This document shows positions 34,557-43,210 of a DNA stretch of 64,000 bases, in pieces. The notes beneath the pieces were generated by a model. The model had not been told where the DNA came from, ran no database searches, and saw only the letters and a program-made list of their open reading frames with translations. The stretch covers positions 496,001 to 560,000 of the forward strand of contig NZ_JBMERQ010000001.1 of NCBI RefSeq assembly GCF_048820895.1. The letters are read 5' to 3'. Positions within the stretch are counted from its first letter, which is position 1. Every line of letters starts with the position of its first letter. Origin of the DNA: Cribrihabitans_A neustonicus (lineage in GTDB: Bacteria > Pseudomonadota > Alphaproteobacteria > Rhodobacterales > Rhodobacteraceae). The position numbers and the translations under genes are program-made.

Positions 34557-35224
34557 ATGTTAACGAATACCCGGATCGGGATATGCTGGCGATCGAGGTT
34601 GCCAATGAAATCGCAGGCGATCTGAAGACGCATCTGCTGCATCACGACAGCGCTTCCTTTGCAGTGGCGGGCGGCACCACGCCGGGGCCCATCTTTGACG
34701 ATTTGTGCGCAGCGGATATCGAATGGGACCGGGTGCGGGTGATGGCGACGGATGAACGCTGGGTCCCGCCGGAGCATGAGCGCTCCAACATGCGGCTGAT
34801 CCGCGAGCGGCTGTTGTCCCATCGCGCCGCCGCTGCCCGCTTTGTGCCTTTCTATATTGAGGGCAAGGAACCGGAAGCGGCGCTGGCGGAGCTGGAAAGC
34901 GCGGTTATGCCCGAGTTGCCGCTGTCGGTGCTGCTTTTGGGCATGGGTGAGGACATGCATACCGCCTCACTGTTCCCCGGCGTTGCCGGGCTGGCCGAGG
35001 CGCTGGCTGCCGATGCGCCGCCCTTGGTTGTGATGCGGCCTGACAGCCAGCCGGAAGCGCGCATCAGCCTAAGCGCGCCGGTCCTGGATGCGGCGATTGC
35101 CAAACATCTGGTGATCTATGGCGACGCTAAACGCGAAGCGCTGGAACGCGCTGCCACACTGCCGCCGGAGGAGGCGCCGATTCAGGCGGTTCTTTCCGAG
35201 GTTACCGTTCATTGGGCTCCTTGA
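34553..35224 (+). CDS. pgl: 6-phosphogluconolactonase (SOL/DevB type)
   Basis: Pgl hydrolyses 6-phosphogluconolactone to 6-phosphogluconate. The 223-residue protein shows the family motifs FAVAGGTTPGPIFD, MATDERWVPPEHERSN, and LLGMGEDMHTASLFPG. The start at 34553 overlaps the zwf stop by 4 bp, so translation is coupled. pgi follows 15 bp downstream. Confidence 0.95.
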   Translation: MNVNEYPDRDMLAIEVANEIAGDLKTHLLHHDSASFAVAGGTTPGPIFDDLCAADIEWDRVRVMATDERWVPPEHERSNMRLIRERLLSHRAAAARFVPFYIEGKEPEAALAELESAVMPELPLSVLLLGMGEDMHTASLFPGVAGLAEALAADAPPLVVMRPDSQPEARISLSAPVLDAAIAKHLVIYGDAKREALERAATLPPEEAPIQAVLSEVTVHWAP

Positions 35225-35239
35225 GACAGGAAAAGGCGA

Positions 35240-36844
35240 ATGTTTGAGAAGTTGAAGTCGCTTCATGCCGGGCTGCAGAACCACCGGATCGAAACTTTGT
35301 TCCAGGACGATCCGCTGCGTGCGGAAGGCTTCAGCCTGCGCGCTGACGGCATGCTGTTCGACTACTCCAAGACCGCGATCACCGCGGAGGTGCGTGCGGC
35401 GCTGATTGAGCTGTGCGAGACGCGCGGGGTGGCGGAACGGCGCGCTGCGATGTTCGAAGGCAGGAAGATTAACGAAACTGAGCAGCGCGCGGTCTTGCAC
35501 ACGGCGCTGCGCGACCCCGACGGCCTGCCGCTGGAGGTGGATGGCCGCGACGTGCGCGCGCCGCTCAAGGCGACGCTCACGCGGATGGAGGACCTCGCGC
35601 GCCGGGTGCGCAGCGGAGTGATGGCGGGGCCGGGCGGAGCCTTCACTGATGTGGTCAATATCGGCATCGGCGGTTCGGATCTGGGCCCCGTGATGGCGAC
35701 CTTGGCGCTCGCGCCCTATCACGACGGGCCCCGCTGCCATTTTGTCTCCAATGTCGATGGCGCCCACATTCATGACACGCTGCAACAGCTTGATCCGAAA
35801 CGGACATTGGTGATCGTCGCCTCCAAGACCTTCACCACGATCGAAACCATGACCAACGCCAGGACCGCGCGCCGCTGGATGGAGGCGGGAGGCGGTGATC
35901 CGGCCGCGCAGTTTCTCGCGCTTTCCACCGCTGAGGACGAGACAAGCGCCTTCGGCATCCCGCCCGAGCATGTCTTCGGGTTCGAGGACTGGGTCGGCGG
36001 GCGCTACTCGGTCTGGGGGCCGATCGGGCTGAGCCTGATGCTGGCCATCGGGCCGGAGGATTTCCGCGCCTTCCTCGACGGCGGGCGGGCGATGGACGAG
36101 CATTTCCGCACCGCGCCCTGGCAGGAGAACATGCCGGTGATGCTGGCACTCACCGGAATCTGGCATCGGCAGGTCTGCGGTCATGCCACCCGCGCGGTGC
36201 TGCCTTACAGCCAGCGCCTGCAGCGGCTGCCTGCCTACCTGCAGCAGCTGGAGATGGAGTCCAACGGCAAGTCGGTGGCGATGGATGGCTCGGCGCTGGA
36301 GTATGAGAGCGGCCCCGTGGTGTGGGGTGAGCCCGGAACCAATGGGCAGCATGCCTTCTATCAGCTGATCCACCAGGGTACCAGCGTGATCCCGGCCGAG
36401 TTTCTGGTGGCGGCGCGCGGCCATGAGGCGGAGCTGGCAGAGCACCATAGGCTGCTCGCGGCAAATTGCCTGGCTCAATCAGAAGCGCTGATGCGCGGCC
36501 GCGGCCTGGAGGAGGCGCGGGGGTTGATGCGGTCCAAGGGGTTCGAGGGGGCTGAACTGGAGCGCCAGGCGCGGCACCGCGTTTTCCCCGGCAACCGGCC
36601 CTCGACCACGCTGCTCTTCCCGCAGCTTACGCCATATGTGCTGGGCCAGATAATCGCGCTGTATGAGCACCGGGTGTTTGTCGAAGGTGTGATCCTCGGT
36701 ATCAACTCCTTTGACCAGTGGGGCGTGGAGCTGGGCAAGGAACTGGCGAACACCCTCGCGCCACTGCTTGCAGGCGAAACCGGCGCGGAGGAGAAGGATG
36801 GCTCCACCCGCCAGTTGATCGCCTATGTGCGGGAAGCAGGCTGA
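35240..36844 (+). CDS. pgi: Glucose-6-phosphate isomerase
   Basis: Pgi interconverts glucose 6-phosphate and fructose 6-phosphate. The 534-residue protein has the family text IGIGGSDLGPVM, VASKTFTTIETMTNA, and VWGEPGTNGQHAFYQLIHQG with the catalytic residues; QWGVELGK is the PGI signature near the end. In an organism using the Entner-Doudoroff route it lets fructose 6-phosphate re-enter zwf. RBS AGGAAAAGG precedes the ATG. It is the last gene of the operon; a GC hairpin lies about 90 bp beyond. Confidence 0.97.
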   Translation: MFEKLKSLHAGLQNHRIETLFQDDPLRAEGFSLRADGMLFDYSKTAITAEVRAALIELCETRGVAERRAAMFEGRKINETEQRAVLHTALRDPDGLPLEVDGRDVRAPLKATLTRMEDLARRVRSGVMAGPGGAFTDVVNIGIGGSDLGPVMATLALAPYHDGPRCHFVSNVDGAHIHDTLQQLDPKRTLVIVASKTFTTIETMTNARTARRWMEAGGGDPAAQFLALSTAEDETSAFGIPPEHVFGFEDWVGGRYSVWGPIGLSLMLAIGPEDFRAFLDGGRAMDEHFRTAPWQENMPVMLALTGIWHRQVCGHATRAVLPYSQRLQRLPAYLQQLEMESNGKSVAMDGSALEYESGPVVWGEPGTNGQHAFYQLIHQGTSVIPAEFLVAARGHEAELAEHHRLLAANCLAQSEALMRGRGLEEARGLMRSKGFEGAELERQARHRVFPGNRPSTTLLFPQLTPYVLGQIIALYEHRVFVEGVILGINSFDQWGVELGKELANTLAPLLAGETGAEEKDGSTRQLIAYVREAG

Positions 36845-36929
36845 GACTGCCGGAGACGCATTTTTGTAAAGCTATTCCTGCAAAGGCGAGGGCTGGCGGA
36901 TGCCTGGTTAGGTGCGATTTTGCAAAGGG

Positions 36930-36957
36930 CGGCCCGGTCCTTACGCAGGCCGGGCCG
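36930..36957. terminator. GC-rich hairpin between convergent pgi and secreted-protein genes
   Basis: CGGCCCGG and CCGGGCCG pair around a 12-nt loop just before the stop of the convergent gene (36965). Reading minus, CCC TTT follows. It may terminate either gene; the T-run is poor. Confidence 0.45.
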
Positions 36958-36964
36958 TATGCAC

Positions 36965-37453
36965 TCAGGGCACCGTGACGTTGCTGGTGAACGTATTGAC
37001 GAACTGGCCGCTCTCCGGGTCGGTCAGCGAGGAAAATTCGCCGCCGCCCTTGGCCTCCTGCCATTTGCCGGTACCGCCGCTAACTTCCCAATCGCCGGTA
37101 AGAGCGCCGGTCTCGTCCATCGCCTTGGCGGTCCAATGCAGCACTACTGTATCGCCCGCATTGTCGGTGAAGGCGCAGATGCCGTTGCCATCTGCCGCGC
37201 CCGAGGCGATCTCCACCGCGCCGAAGCAGGGGCCGGCTGCGCCCTGCATCGGATGGGATTCGTCCCCCATTTCGACGCTTTCGTAATCGGAGCGGATCTG
37301 CATCACCATGTGGCTCTCGGCGATCTCGGTCACCGTGCTGCTGCTGATCCCCATGCCTTTGCCCGGCTGATCCCAGGTTGTCTCTGCACCAGCCGGAGCG
37401 GCGACTGCGGCACATGTGGAAATTGCGGCGGCGGTGAGATATCTGCGGTTCAT
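36965..37453 (-). CDS. Small secreted beta-rich protein of unknown function
   Basis: The 162-residue product has a signal peptide (MNRRYLTAAAISTCAAVAA, cleavage near GAETTW) and a mature part rich in Gly, Thr and Ser with two cysteines (PCFGAV and GICAFTD) that may form a disulfide. I do not recognise a family. The start at 37453 is preferred over an upstream ATG because GGAGGGGG lies about 8 nt before it. Confidence 0.7.
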   Translation of the reverse strand: MNRRYLTAAAISTCAAVAAPAGAETTWDQPGKGMGISSSTVTEIAESHMVMQIRSDYESVEMGDESHPMQGAAGPCFGAVEIASGAADGNGICAFTDNAGDTVVLHWTAKAMDETGALTGDWEVSGGTGKWQEAKGGGEFSSLTDPESGQFVNTFTSNVTVP

Positions 37454-37618
37454 GAAATTTCCCCCTCCAGAAATACGGCCCGCCAAGGTGCGGGTCCGAT
37501 CCGCAAGTATAGCATGAATCGGGAGAGGGCGTTCAGCGTCGAATGTGCGCCTTGGGAACTGCCAACCGGGCGGAGCCTTTGAATACTCCGCCCAGCGGCC
37601 GTATCGAGCGGTTGTATG

Positions 37619-37996
37619 TCAGGCAGTTTCCAGGTGCGGAGCGGGCATATCACAGCCTTTCTGGGTCATCTGCGCGGTAATAGCGTCATAGTTGCCCTTC
37701 GCAGCCGAGAGTGCGGTGGCGTGGTCTTTGGTAGCCGCGAGCGCAAATGCAGCGGGCCAGAAAAGCACAAGCGCCACGCCGGTAGCAATAGCGTCATTGG
37801 TGGCGGCCTGCTTCTGTTCCGCGTTCAACAGGTTAAGCCGGGAAACGATTTCGTTCCGCTCCGCCATAAGCTGGGCACAAGATCGTCCTTGGTAGGAGGA
37901 GGGGCTGACATAGCTGGCGGCGATTTTGTCCGGATTTTGAGCGCAGCCCGCCAGTGCAACGGCGGCGGCAAGAATCCCAGGGACAGTATTCTTCAT
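37619..37996 (-). CDS. Small lipoprotein with a hydrophobic central helix
   Basis: The 125-residue product begins MKNTVPGILAAAVALAGCAQNPD, a clear lipobox (LAGC), so it is lipidated. A middle segment GVALVLFWPAAFALAAT could be a membrane helix or part of a helical hairpin. The segment SYQGRSCAQLMAERNEIVSRL resembles helical parts of other small outer-membrane lipoproteins. Function unknown. Confidence 0.75.
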   Translation of the reverse strand: MKNTVPGILAAAVALAGCAQNPDKIAASYVSPSSYQGRSCAQLMAERNEIVSRLNLLNAEQKQAATNDAIATGVALVLFWPAAFALAATKDHATALSAAKGNYDAITAQMTQKGCDMPAPHLETA

Positions 37997-38154
37997 TGGA
38001 TATTTCCGTTTTGTTGAACTGAATGGAAACAATTGGAACTTGCATAACAAAGGCACTCTTCTATCGCAGCGGCATATTCACGAGAAGCAAAAAATGTCTC
38101 GAATGCTCGCTAGAGCAGTCGGTCGTTCGCGACAAAAAAACGGAAGTGGGAAGG

Positions 38155-38228
38155 TGGAGCGGGTAGCGGGAATCGAACCCGCGCGTTCAGCTTGGGAAGC
38201 TGACAGGCTACCATTACATCATACCCGC
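38155..38228 (-). tRNA. tRNA-Gly (CCC)
   Basis: On the minus strand a 7-bp acceptor stem (GCGGGTA / TACCCGC), a D arm, an anticodon stem TCAGC / GCTGA with loop TTCCCAA (anticodon CCC), and a T arm with GGTTCGAATCC are all present, followed by T (discriminator) and an encoded CCA. The total is 74 nt. A T-rich stretch follows about 15 nt further. Confidence 0.95.
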
Positions 38229-38286
38229 CTGTACCTGCTGAGGTAGCCAAATCGCCGGGGCGGGTCAACGGCGAAAATGCACAAAC

Positions 38287-38310
38287 AACAGCGGCCCGCA
38301 GGCCGCTGTT
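38287..38310 (-). terminator. Hairpin terminator after the P460-like gene
   Basis: Arms AACAGCGGCC / GGCCGCTGTT (10 bp) with a 4-nt loop are followed on the minus strand by GTTTG. It lies 37 bp after the stop at 38348. Confidence 0.7.
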
Positions 38311-38347
38311 TCTTCGGAGGCGCTATGCCTCCTGCCCGGTTGGAGTA

Positions 38348-38884
38348 TCACCGGGACAGGTGGTCAGTGGTGAACAAATAGTCATCTTCGCCGGAGTGGC
38401 AGGCAATGCAGCCGGCATCCATGCCCTTCGCCACCCGGCCGGCAAGCCGCATGCCAGCGGGGTTCTTGTCGATTGATCCGTCGGGGAGGTACTTGGCCCA
38501 GAACCAGTCCTGATTGTCCGGGTCATAACCCGCTTCGCGGCGGAACATCACCGTCACCGCAGCAAGGTGCGTCGCCGGGTCGGCCAAAACCTGGCTCGCC
38601 TCCACGCCTTCGGGGCCGTAGTTGCGCTTGATGACCAGGTCGCCGGTGTGTCCGTTCAGGCTGGCGGTGGTGTAAAAGGTTTCCAGCATCATTCCGTGCG
38701 GCGCCACCCCGTCGTAAGGGAAGCTGCGCAGCATACCTTCTCCTGCCAGGTTCAGTTCGGTCATCACGCGCCACAGCTCGGCGGCGTAATCAGCATCGGC
38801 GTCGGTACCAAAAGCCGCCTCCTGGGCGGCGGCCGGACTGGCGGCCGCCATGGCCAGCGCTGCGGCGATAGCAAAGTGTTTCAT
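38348..38884 (-). CDS. Cytochrome P460-like c-type haem protein
   Basis: The 178-residue protein has a signal peptide (MKHFAIAAALAMAAA, cleavage near AAAQEA), so it is periplasmic. A CxxCH haem-binding site (CIACHS) lies about 20 residues from the C-terminus, and the preceding domain (GMMLETFYTTASLNGHTGDLVIKRNYG, WFWAKYLPDGS) matches the P460 family in outline. P460 enzymes oxidise hydroxylamine, but many relatives are uncharacterised, so no substrate is assigned. The start at 38884 is preferred over TTG two codons earlier because GGAGG is spaced 7 nt from the ATG. Confidence 0.75.
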   Translation of the reverse strand: MKHFAIAAALAMAAASPAAAQEAAFGTDADADYAAELWRVMTELNLAGEGMLRSFPYDGVAPHGMMLETFYTTASLNGHTGDLVIKRNYGPEGVEASQVLADPATHLAAVTVMFRREAGYDPDNQDWFWAKYLPDGSIDKNPAGMRLAGRVAKGMDAGCIACHSGEDDYLFTTDHLSR

Positions 38885-39041
38885 CTCCAATCCTCCCAGT
38901 GAGCCCCTCGGATCATCCTAACGCCGCTGGCCGGTCCGGCCCAAGACCGGCGCGCCCGGTTTCACCTGCCTGTGCGCAAGCGTGACTGGACGGGGCAGGG
39001 CGGGCCGCAGGATGCTGGGTCAAACCAAAGGGAGTCACAAA

Positions 39042-39371
39042 TTGCTGAAGCGAATCTTTTTCCTTGCTGCCGCTCTGGCGCCTCAGGTTTCTGCCGGGGC
39101 GGAGGCCCGCGTCTGTATCGAAAACGCGTCCGGCAAGAGCCACTTCTTTGTTGCCGAAGCGGCGGATGGCAGCCGGGAGTCTGGCAATTTAGCGCCGGGC
39201 GGGCAACTCTGTGCGGCGGGGGGCGAGCCGGGAGCGCGGGCCGTGGTGTCGGTATTTGAGAATGCGCAGCACCTGGAGGGCTGTTCGCGGCTCACCCCGA
39301 TGGGACAAAGCGAAAGGCTGATCCGTTACGCCGATTTCGACCGCTGCGAATGGCGCTCCCACAGCCGCTAG
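39042..39371 (+). CDS. Small secreted cysteine-containing protein (TTG start)
   Basis: The 109-residue protein begins at TTG 39042 (LLKRIFFLAAALAPQVSAGAEA), since AAGGGAG sits 7 nt upstream. It has a signal peptide ending near SAGA. The mature part has four cysteines (RVCIEN, LCAAGG, GCSRL, RCEWR), suggesting two disulfides. I recognise no family. Upstream ATG codons in the frame lack a ribosome-binding site and would hide the signal peptide. Confidence 0.65.
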   Translation: MLKRIFFLAAALAPQVSAGAEARVCIENASGKSHFFVAEAADGSRESGNLAPGGQLCAAGGEPGARAVVSVFENAQHLEGCSRLTPMGQSERLIRYADFDRCEWRSHSR

Positions 39372-39413
39372 CGCGCGCCCTGAACTGGCGCGCACCGGTC
39401 TTGCTCCAGGCTC

Positions 39414-41453
39414 TCAGCCGCGCCGCCGGCGTCTGCGGCCGCCGCCATCGGCTTCGCCGCCAGTGTTAAAACTGACGTCGGGCAGGGTGACAACGCTTTC
39501 GAGGATCGGGAAGGGCTCGGCCGAGTTGGGAATGGCCGAGGCATTCACGAAATGCTCCTGGAAGCGCGGCTCGACCGCGGTTTCGATCTTCACGATGTTG
39601 CGCACCGTTTCCTCGATCTCACGCCGGGCGTCGGTGTTCAGGAGCGCGATGCGGGCCCCGGTGCCAGCCGCGTTGCCGGCCGAGGTGACCTTCTCCAGCG
39701 GGCAATCGGGGATCATGCCCAGCACCATCGCGTGTTTGGCCGAGATATGCGCGCCAAAGGCCCCGGCCAGAACCACCCGGTCCACCGTGTCGGCGCCGAA
39801 CTTGTCCATCAAAAGCCGCGCACCGGAGTAGAGGGCGGCCTTGGCCATCTGGATCGCCCGGATGTCCGGGTTGGTCACGGTGATTGTGGGGCCGCCATCC
39901 GCGGAGCCGTCCCACAGCAGGTAGGCATTGGTGCGCCCGTCCTGGATGCAGCGGGGAGAGCCGGTCTGCGCGGCAGACCCGATCAGGCCGGAGGCGTCAA
40001 GCACACCTGCCAGCCGCATCTCGGCTATCGCCTCGATGATGCCGGAGCCGCAGATGCCGGTAATGCCGGTGGTGGCGATGGCCTCTGCAAAGCCCGGATC
40101 ATCCGACCACAGATCCGAGCCGATTACCCGGAAGCGCGGCTCCTTGGTCTCGGGGTTGATCTCCACCCGCTCGATCGCACCTGGCGCGGCACGCTGGCCA
40201 CTGGAGATCTGCGCGCCCTCGAAGGCGGGTCCGGTGGGGGAGGAACAGGCGAGGACTTTGTCCTTGTTGCCGAGCAGGATCTCGGCGTTGGTGCCCACAT
40301 CGACCACCAGCACCAGATCTTCGGACTTGTCCGGCGCTTCCGACAGCGCGACCGCCGCGGCATCGGCGCCGACATGGCCTGCGATGCAAGGCAGCAGGTA
40401 GACGCGCGCGGCAGGGTGGATGTTCAGGTCCAGTTCCGCCGCCCGCAGCGCCAGCGCATTGGAGGTCGCCAGCGCAAACGGCGCCTGGCCCAGCTCGAAC
40501 GGGTCGATGCCAAGGAACAGGTGGTGCATCACCGGGTTGCAGACAAATACCGCGTCGACGATCAGCGCTCTGTCAATCTGCGCTTCCTCGGCGATTTGGG
40601 AAAACAGCGCGTTCATGCCCTCGCGCACCGCGCGGGTCATTTCCTGATCGCCGCCCTTGTTCATCATCGAATAGGAGACCCGGCTCATCAGGTCTTCGCC
40701 AAACCGGATCTGCGGGTTCATGATGCCGGAGGAGGCGGCGACCTCGCCCGATTGCAGATTGCACAGATGCGCGGCGATGGTGGTCGAGCCGAGGTCCACC
40801 GCAAGTCCGTAGATCGGGCCTTCGTAGAAACCCGGCCAAATGTGCATGATCTTCGGCGGGTGGCTTTCGTCGCCCAGATGCACGGCGACAGTCACTTTCC
40901 AGCCGCCCTTCCGCAAGGCGGGCTGGAGGCTGTGCAGGATGTGCAGGTCGGTTTTGACGTCCTTCAGCTCCCATTGGGTTTCCAGCGCTTCGATCAGCCG
41001 CTCCATGTCGCCCGAGGGCTTGTGCATGTCGGGCTCCTCGACCTCGACATAGAACAGCCGGGTGGAGGGGTTCATTACGATGTCGCGGGCCTCGGCGCGT
41101 TTGCGCACGACCTGGCGGTGAACCTGGCTTTCTGGCGGCACGTCGATCACGATGTCGCCCTGCACCGTGGCTTGGCAGCCCAGGCGGCGGCCTTCGGTAA
41201 GGCCCCGCTTGTCCTTGTAGCGTTGCTCCACCTTGTTCCATTCGCTGAGCGCGCCGTCCCGCACGGTTACGCCATGCTTGGGGAACTCGCCGTAGGAGGG
41301 CGTTACCTGGCACTTGGAGCAGATGCCGCGGCCGCCGCAGACCGAGTCCAGATCGACGCCAAGCTGGCGGGCGGCGGTCAGCACCGGAGTGCCCACGGGG
41401 AAGCGCCCGCGTTTGCCGGAGGGGGTAAACACAACGAGAGGTTCGTCAGCCAT
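39414..41453 (-). CDS. 2Fe-2S ferredoxin/ASKHA protein (RACE family, corrinoid activation-like)
   Basis: The 679-residue protein has an N-terminal 2Fe-2S ferredoxin domain with SVCGGRGICSKCQVTP and a later CQA, a linker, and a C-terminal ASKHA ATPase domain (GLAVDLGSTTIAAHLCN and VLVVDVGTNAEILLGN). This matches RACE (reductive activator of corrinoid enzymes) proteins such as RamA relatives, which use ATP to re-reduce inactive Co(II) corrinoid methyltransferases. It ends in an arginine-rich tail (GGGRRRRRRG). No corrinoid protein or methyltransferase gene is adjacent. The start at 41453 (MADEPLVVFTPSG) fits the family; a longer frame is non-coding. Confidence 0.85.
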   Translation of the reverse strand: MADEPLVVFTPSGKRGRFPVGTPVLTAARQLGVDLDSVCGGRGICSKCQVTPSYGEFPKHGVTVRDGALSEWNKVEQRYKDKRGLTEGRRLGCQATVQGDIVIDVPPESQVHRQVVRKRAEARDIVMNPSTRLFYVEVEEPDMHKPSGDMERLIEALETQWELKDVKTDLHILHSLQPALRKGGWKVTVAVHLGDESHPPKIMHIWPGFYEGPIYGLAVDLGSTTIAAHLCNLQSGEVAASSGIMNPQIRFGEDLMSRVSYSMMNKGGDQEMTRAVREGMNALFSQIAEEAQIDRALIVDAVFVCNPVMHHLFLGIDPFELGQAPFALATSNALALRAAELDLNIHPAARVYLLPCIAGHVGADAAAVALSEAPDKSEDLVLVVDVGTNAEILLGNKDKVLACSSPTGPAFEGAQISSGQRAAPGAIERVEINPETKEPRFRVIGSDLWSDDPGFAEAIATTGITGICGSGIIEAIAEMRLAGVLDASGLIGSAAQTGSPRCIQDGRTNAYLLWDGSADGGPTITVTNPDIRAIQMAKAALYSGARLLMDKFGADTVDRVVLAGAFGAHISAKHAMVLGMIPDCPLEKVTSAGNAAGTGARIALLNTDARREIEETVRNIVKIETAVEPRFQEHFVNASAIPNSAEPFPILESVVTLPDVSFNTGGEADGGGRRRRRRG

Positions 41454-41715
41454 GCCTGTGCCTTTTGGTTCCGCAGTTTGGGCGGAGCATATGGGCTTTT
41501 GCGGCAGACGAAAGGCGGGGCGCGGCATTTTCCCGTCTGCGGGCGGCATATTGGCCAAAATCATGCCCGGGAGATGCGGATTTTTCCCGCTGGTGCAGGC
41601 CAGTCGGTGCGCGCGCTGACCCTGCGTCGGGCAAACTTGCCTGTGGCCTCTTCCCCCCCGGCAGCATCTGTGCAATAGGGTCACCGCCAAACGGGGTTAT
41701 GCATGGGGACGACAA

Positions 41716-43164
41716 ATGCAGATTCGTGAGGCTCTCACCTTTGATGATGTTCTTCTGGTACCGGGCGCATCCGACGTGCTGCCCAGCACCGCCGATACCC
41801 GCACGCGGGTCACCCGCTCGGTGTCGATGAACATCCCGCTGCTCAGCTCTGCCATGGACACGGTGACTGAATCGCGGATGGCCATTGCGATGGCGCAGGC
41901 GGGCGGCATCGGCGTCATTCACAAGAACCTCTCCGCTGAGGAGCAGGCGCAGGAAGTGCGCCGGGTGAAGCGTTTCGTCTCTGGCATCGTCTACAACCCG
42001 ATCACGCTCACCGCCGATCAGACCCTGGCGGATGCCAAGGCGCTGCAGGAGAAATACCGGGTCACCGGCTTCCCGGTGGTGGATGCACAGGGCCGCGTGG
42101 TTGGCATCGTCACCAACCGCGACATGCGATTTGCCTCCGATGACAAGACCCCAGTGTCGGTGATGATGACCTCCAACAACCTCGCCATGCTGCAGGAGCC
42201 CGCGGACCTGGAGGAGGCCAAGTCGCTAATGAAGGCGCGGCGGATCGAGAAGCTGCTGGTGAGCGACAAGAATGGCAAGCTCACCGGCCTGCTGACGCTG
42301 AAGGACACCGAGCAGGCGGTGCTGAACCCGACCGCCTGCAAGGATGACCTGGGCCGCCTGCGGGTGGCTGCGGCGACCTCTGTGGGCGACAGCGGCTTTG
42401 AGCGCTCTGAAGGGCTGATCGCCGCGGGCGCCGACATCGTGGTGGTGGATACCGCCCATGGCCATTCCGCCGGAGTGCTGGAAGCAGTGAAGCGGATCAA
42501 GGCCCAATACGGCAAAGTTCAAGTGATCGCGGGCAATGTGGCCACCGGTAACGCAACCCGCGCGCTGATCGACGCGGGCGCGGATGCGGTGAAGGTCGGT
42601 ATCGGCCCGGGCTCGATCTGCACCACCCGCATGGTGGCGGGCGTGGGCGTGCCGCAGCTGACCGCAATCATGGACTGCGCTGCTGCTGCCGGCGACACGC
42701 CCGTCATTGCCGATGGCGGCATCAAGTTTTCCGGCGATTTTGCCAAGGCGATTGCGGCTGGCGCTTCCTGCGCCATGGTCGGCTCGATGATCGCGGGCAC
42801 CGATGAATCCCCTGGCGAAGTGATCCTCTACCAGGGCCGCTCGTTCAAATCCTACCGCGGCATGGGCTCGATGGGCGCGATGGCGCGCGGCTCGGCCGAC
42901 CGCTATTTCCAAAAGGATGCCGCCAGCGACAAGCTGGTGCCCGAGGGCATTGAGGGACAGGTCCCCTACAAAGGCGGCGCCGGTGCGGTTATCCACCAGC
43001 TGGTAGGCGGCCTGCGCGCAGCGATGGGCTACACCGGCTGTGCTACCGTGGAGGAGATGCGCCAGAACTGCGAGTTTGTGCGGATCACCGGCGCGGGTCT
43101 CAAGGAGAGCCACGTGCATGATGTGCAGATCACCCGTGAATCGCCGAATTACCGGGTGGGCTGA
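41716..43164 (+). CDS. guaB: Inosine-5'-monophosphate dehydrogenase
   Basis: GuaB oxidises IMP to XMP with NAD, the committed step to GMP. The 482-residue protein has the CBS pair (about residues 95-200), the catalytic loop GIGPGSICTTRMVAG with Cys302, and the flap MGSMGAMARGSADRYFQ. The ATG at 41716 matches the family N-terminus MQIREALTFDDVLLVPG. It is followed by an RsmB-like methyltransferase 46 bp downstream. Confidence 0.98.
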   Translation: MQIREALTFDDVLLVPGASDVLPSTADTRTRVTRSVSMNIPLLSSAMDTVTESRMAIAMAQAGGIGVIHKNLSAEEQAQEVRRVKRFVSGIVYNPITLTADQTLADAKALQEKYRVTGFPVVDAQGRVVGIVTNRDMRFASDDKTPVSVMMTSNNLAMLQEPADLEEAKSLMKARRIEKLLVSDKNGKLTGLLTLKDTEQAVLNPTACKDDLGRLRVAAATSVGDSGFERSEGLIAAGADIVVVDTAHGHSAGVLEAVKRIKAQYGKVQVIAGNVATGNATRALIDAGADAVKVGIGPGSICTTRMVAGVGVPQLTAIMDCAAAAGDTPVIADGGIKFSGDFAKAIAAGASCAMVGSMIAGTDESPGEVILYQGRSFKSYRGMGSMGAMARGSADRYFQKDAASDKLVPEGIEGQVPYKGGAGAVIHQLVGGLRAAMGYTGCATVEEMRQNCEFVRITGAGLKESHVHDVQITRESPNYRVG

Positions 43165-43210
43165 AGATGTTGCGCGCCGCGGTTGAAGCGCTGCCGCCAG
43201 GGCGCGGGGC

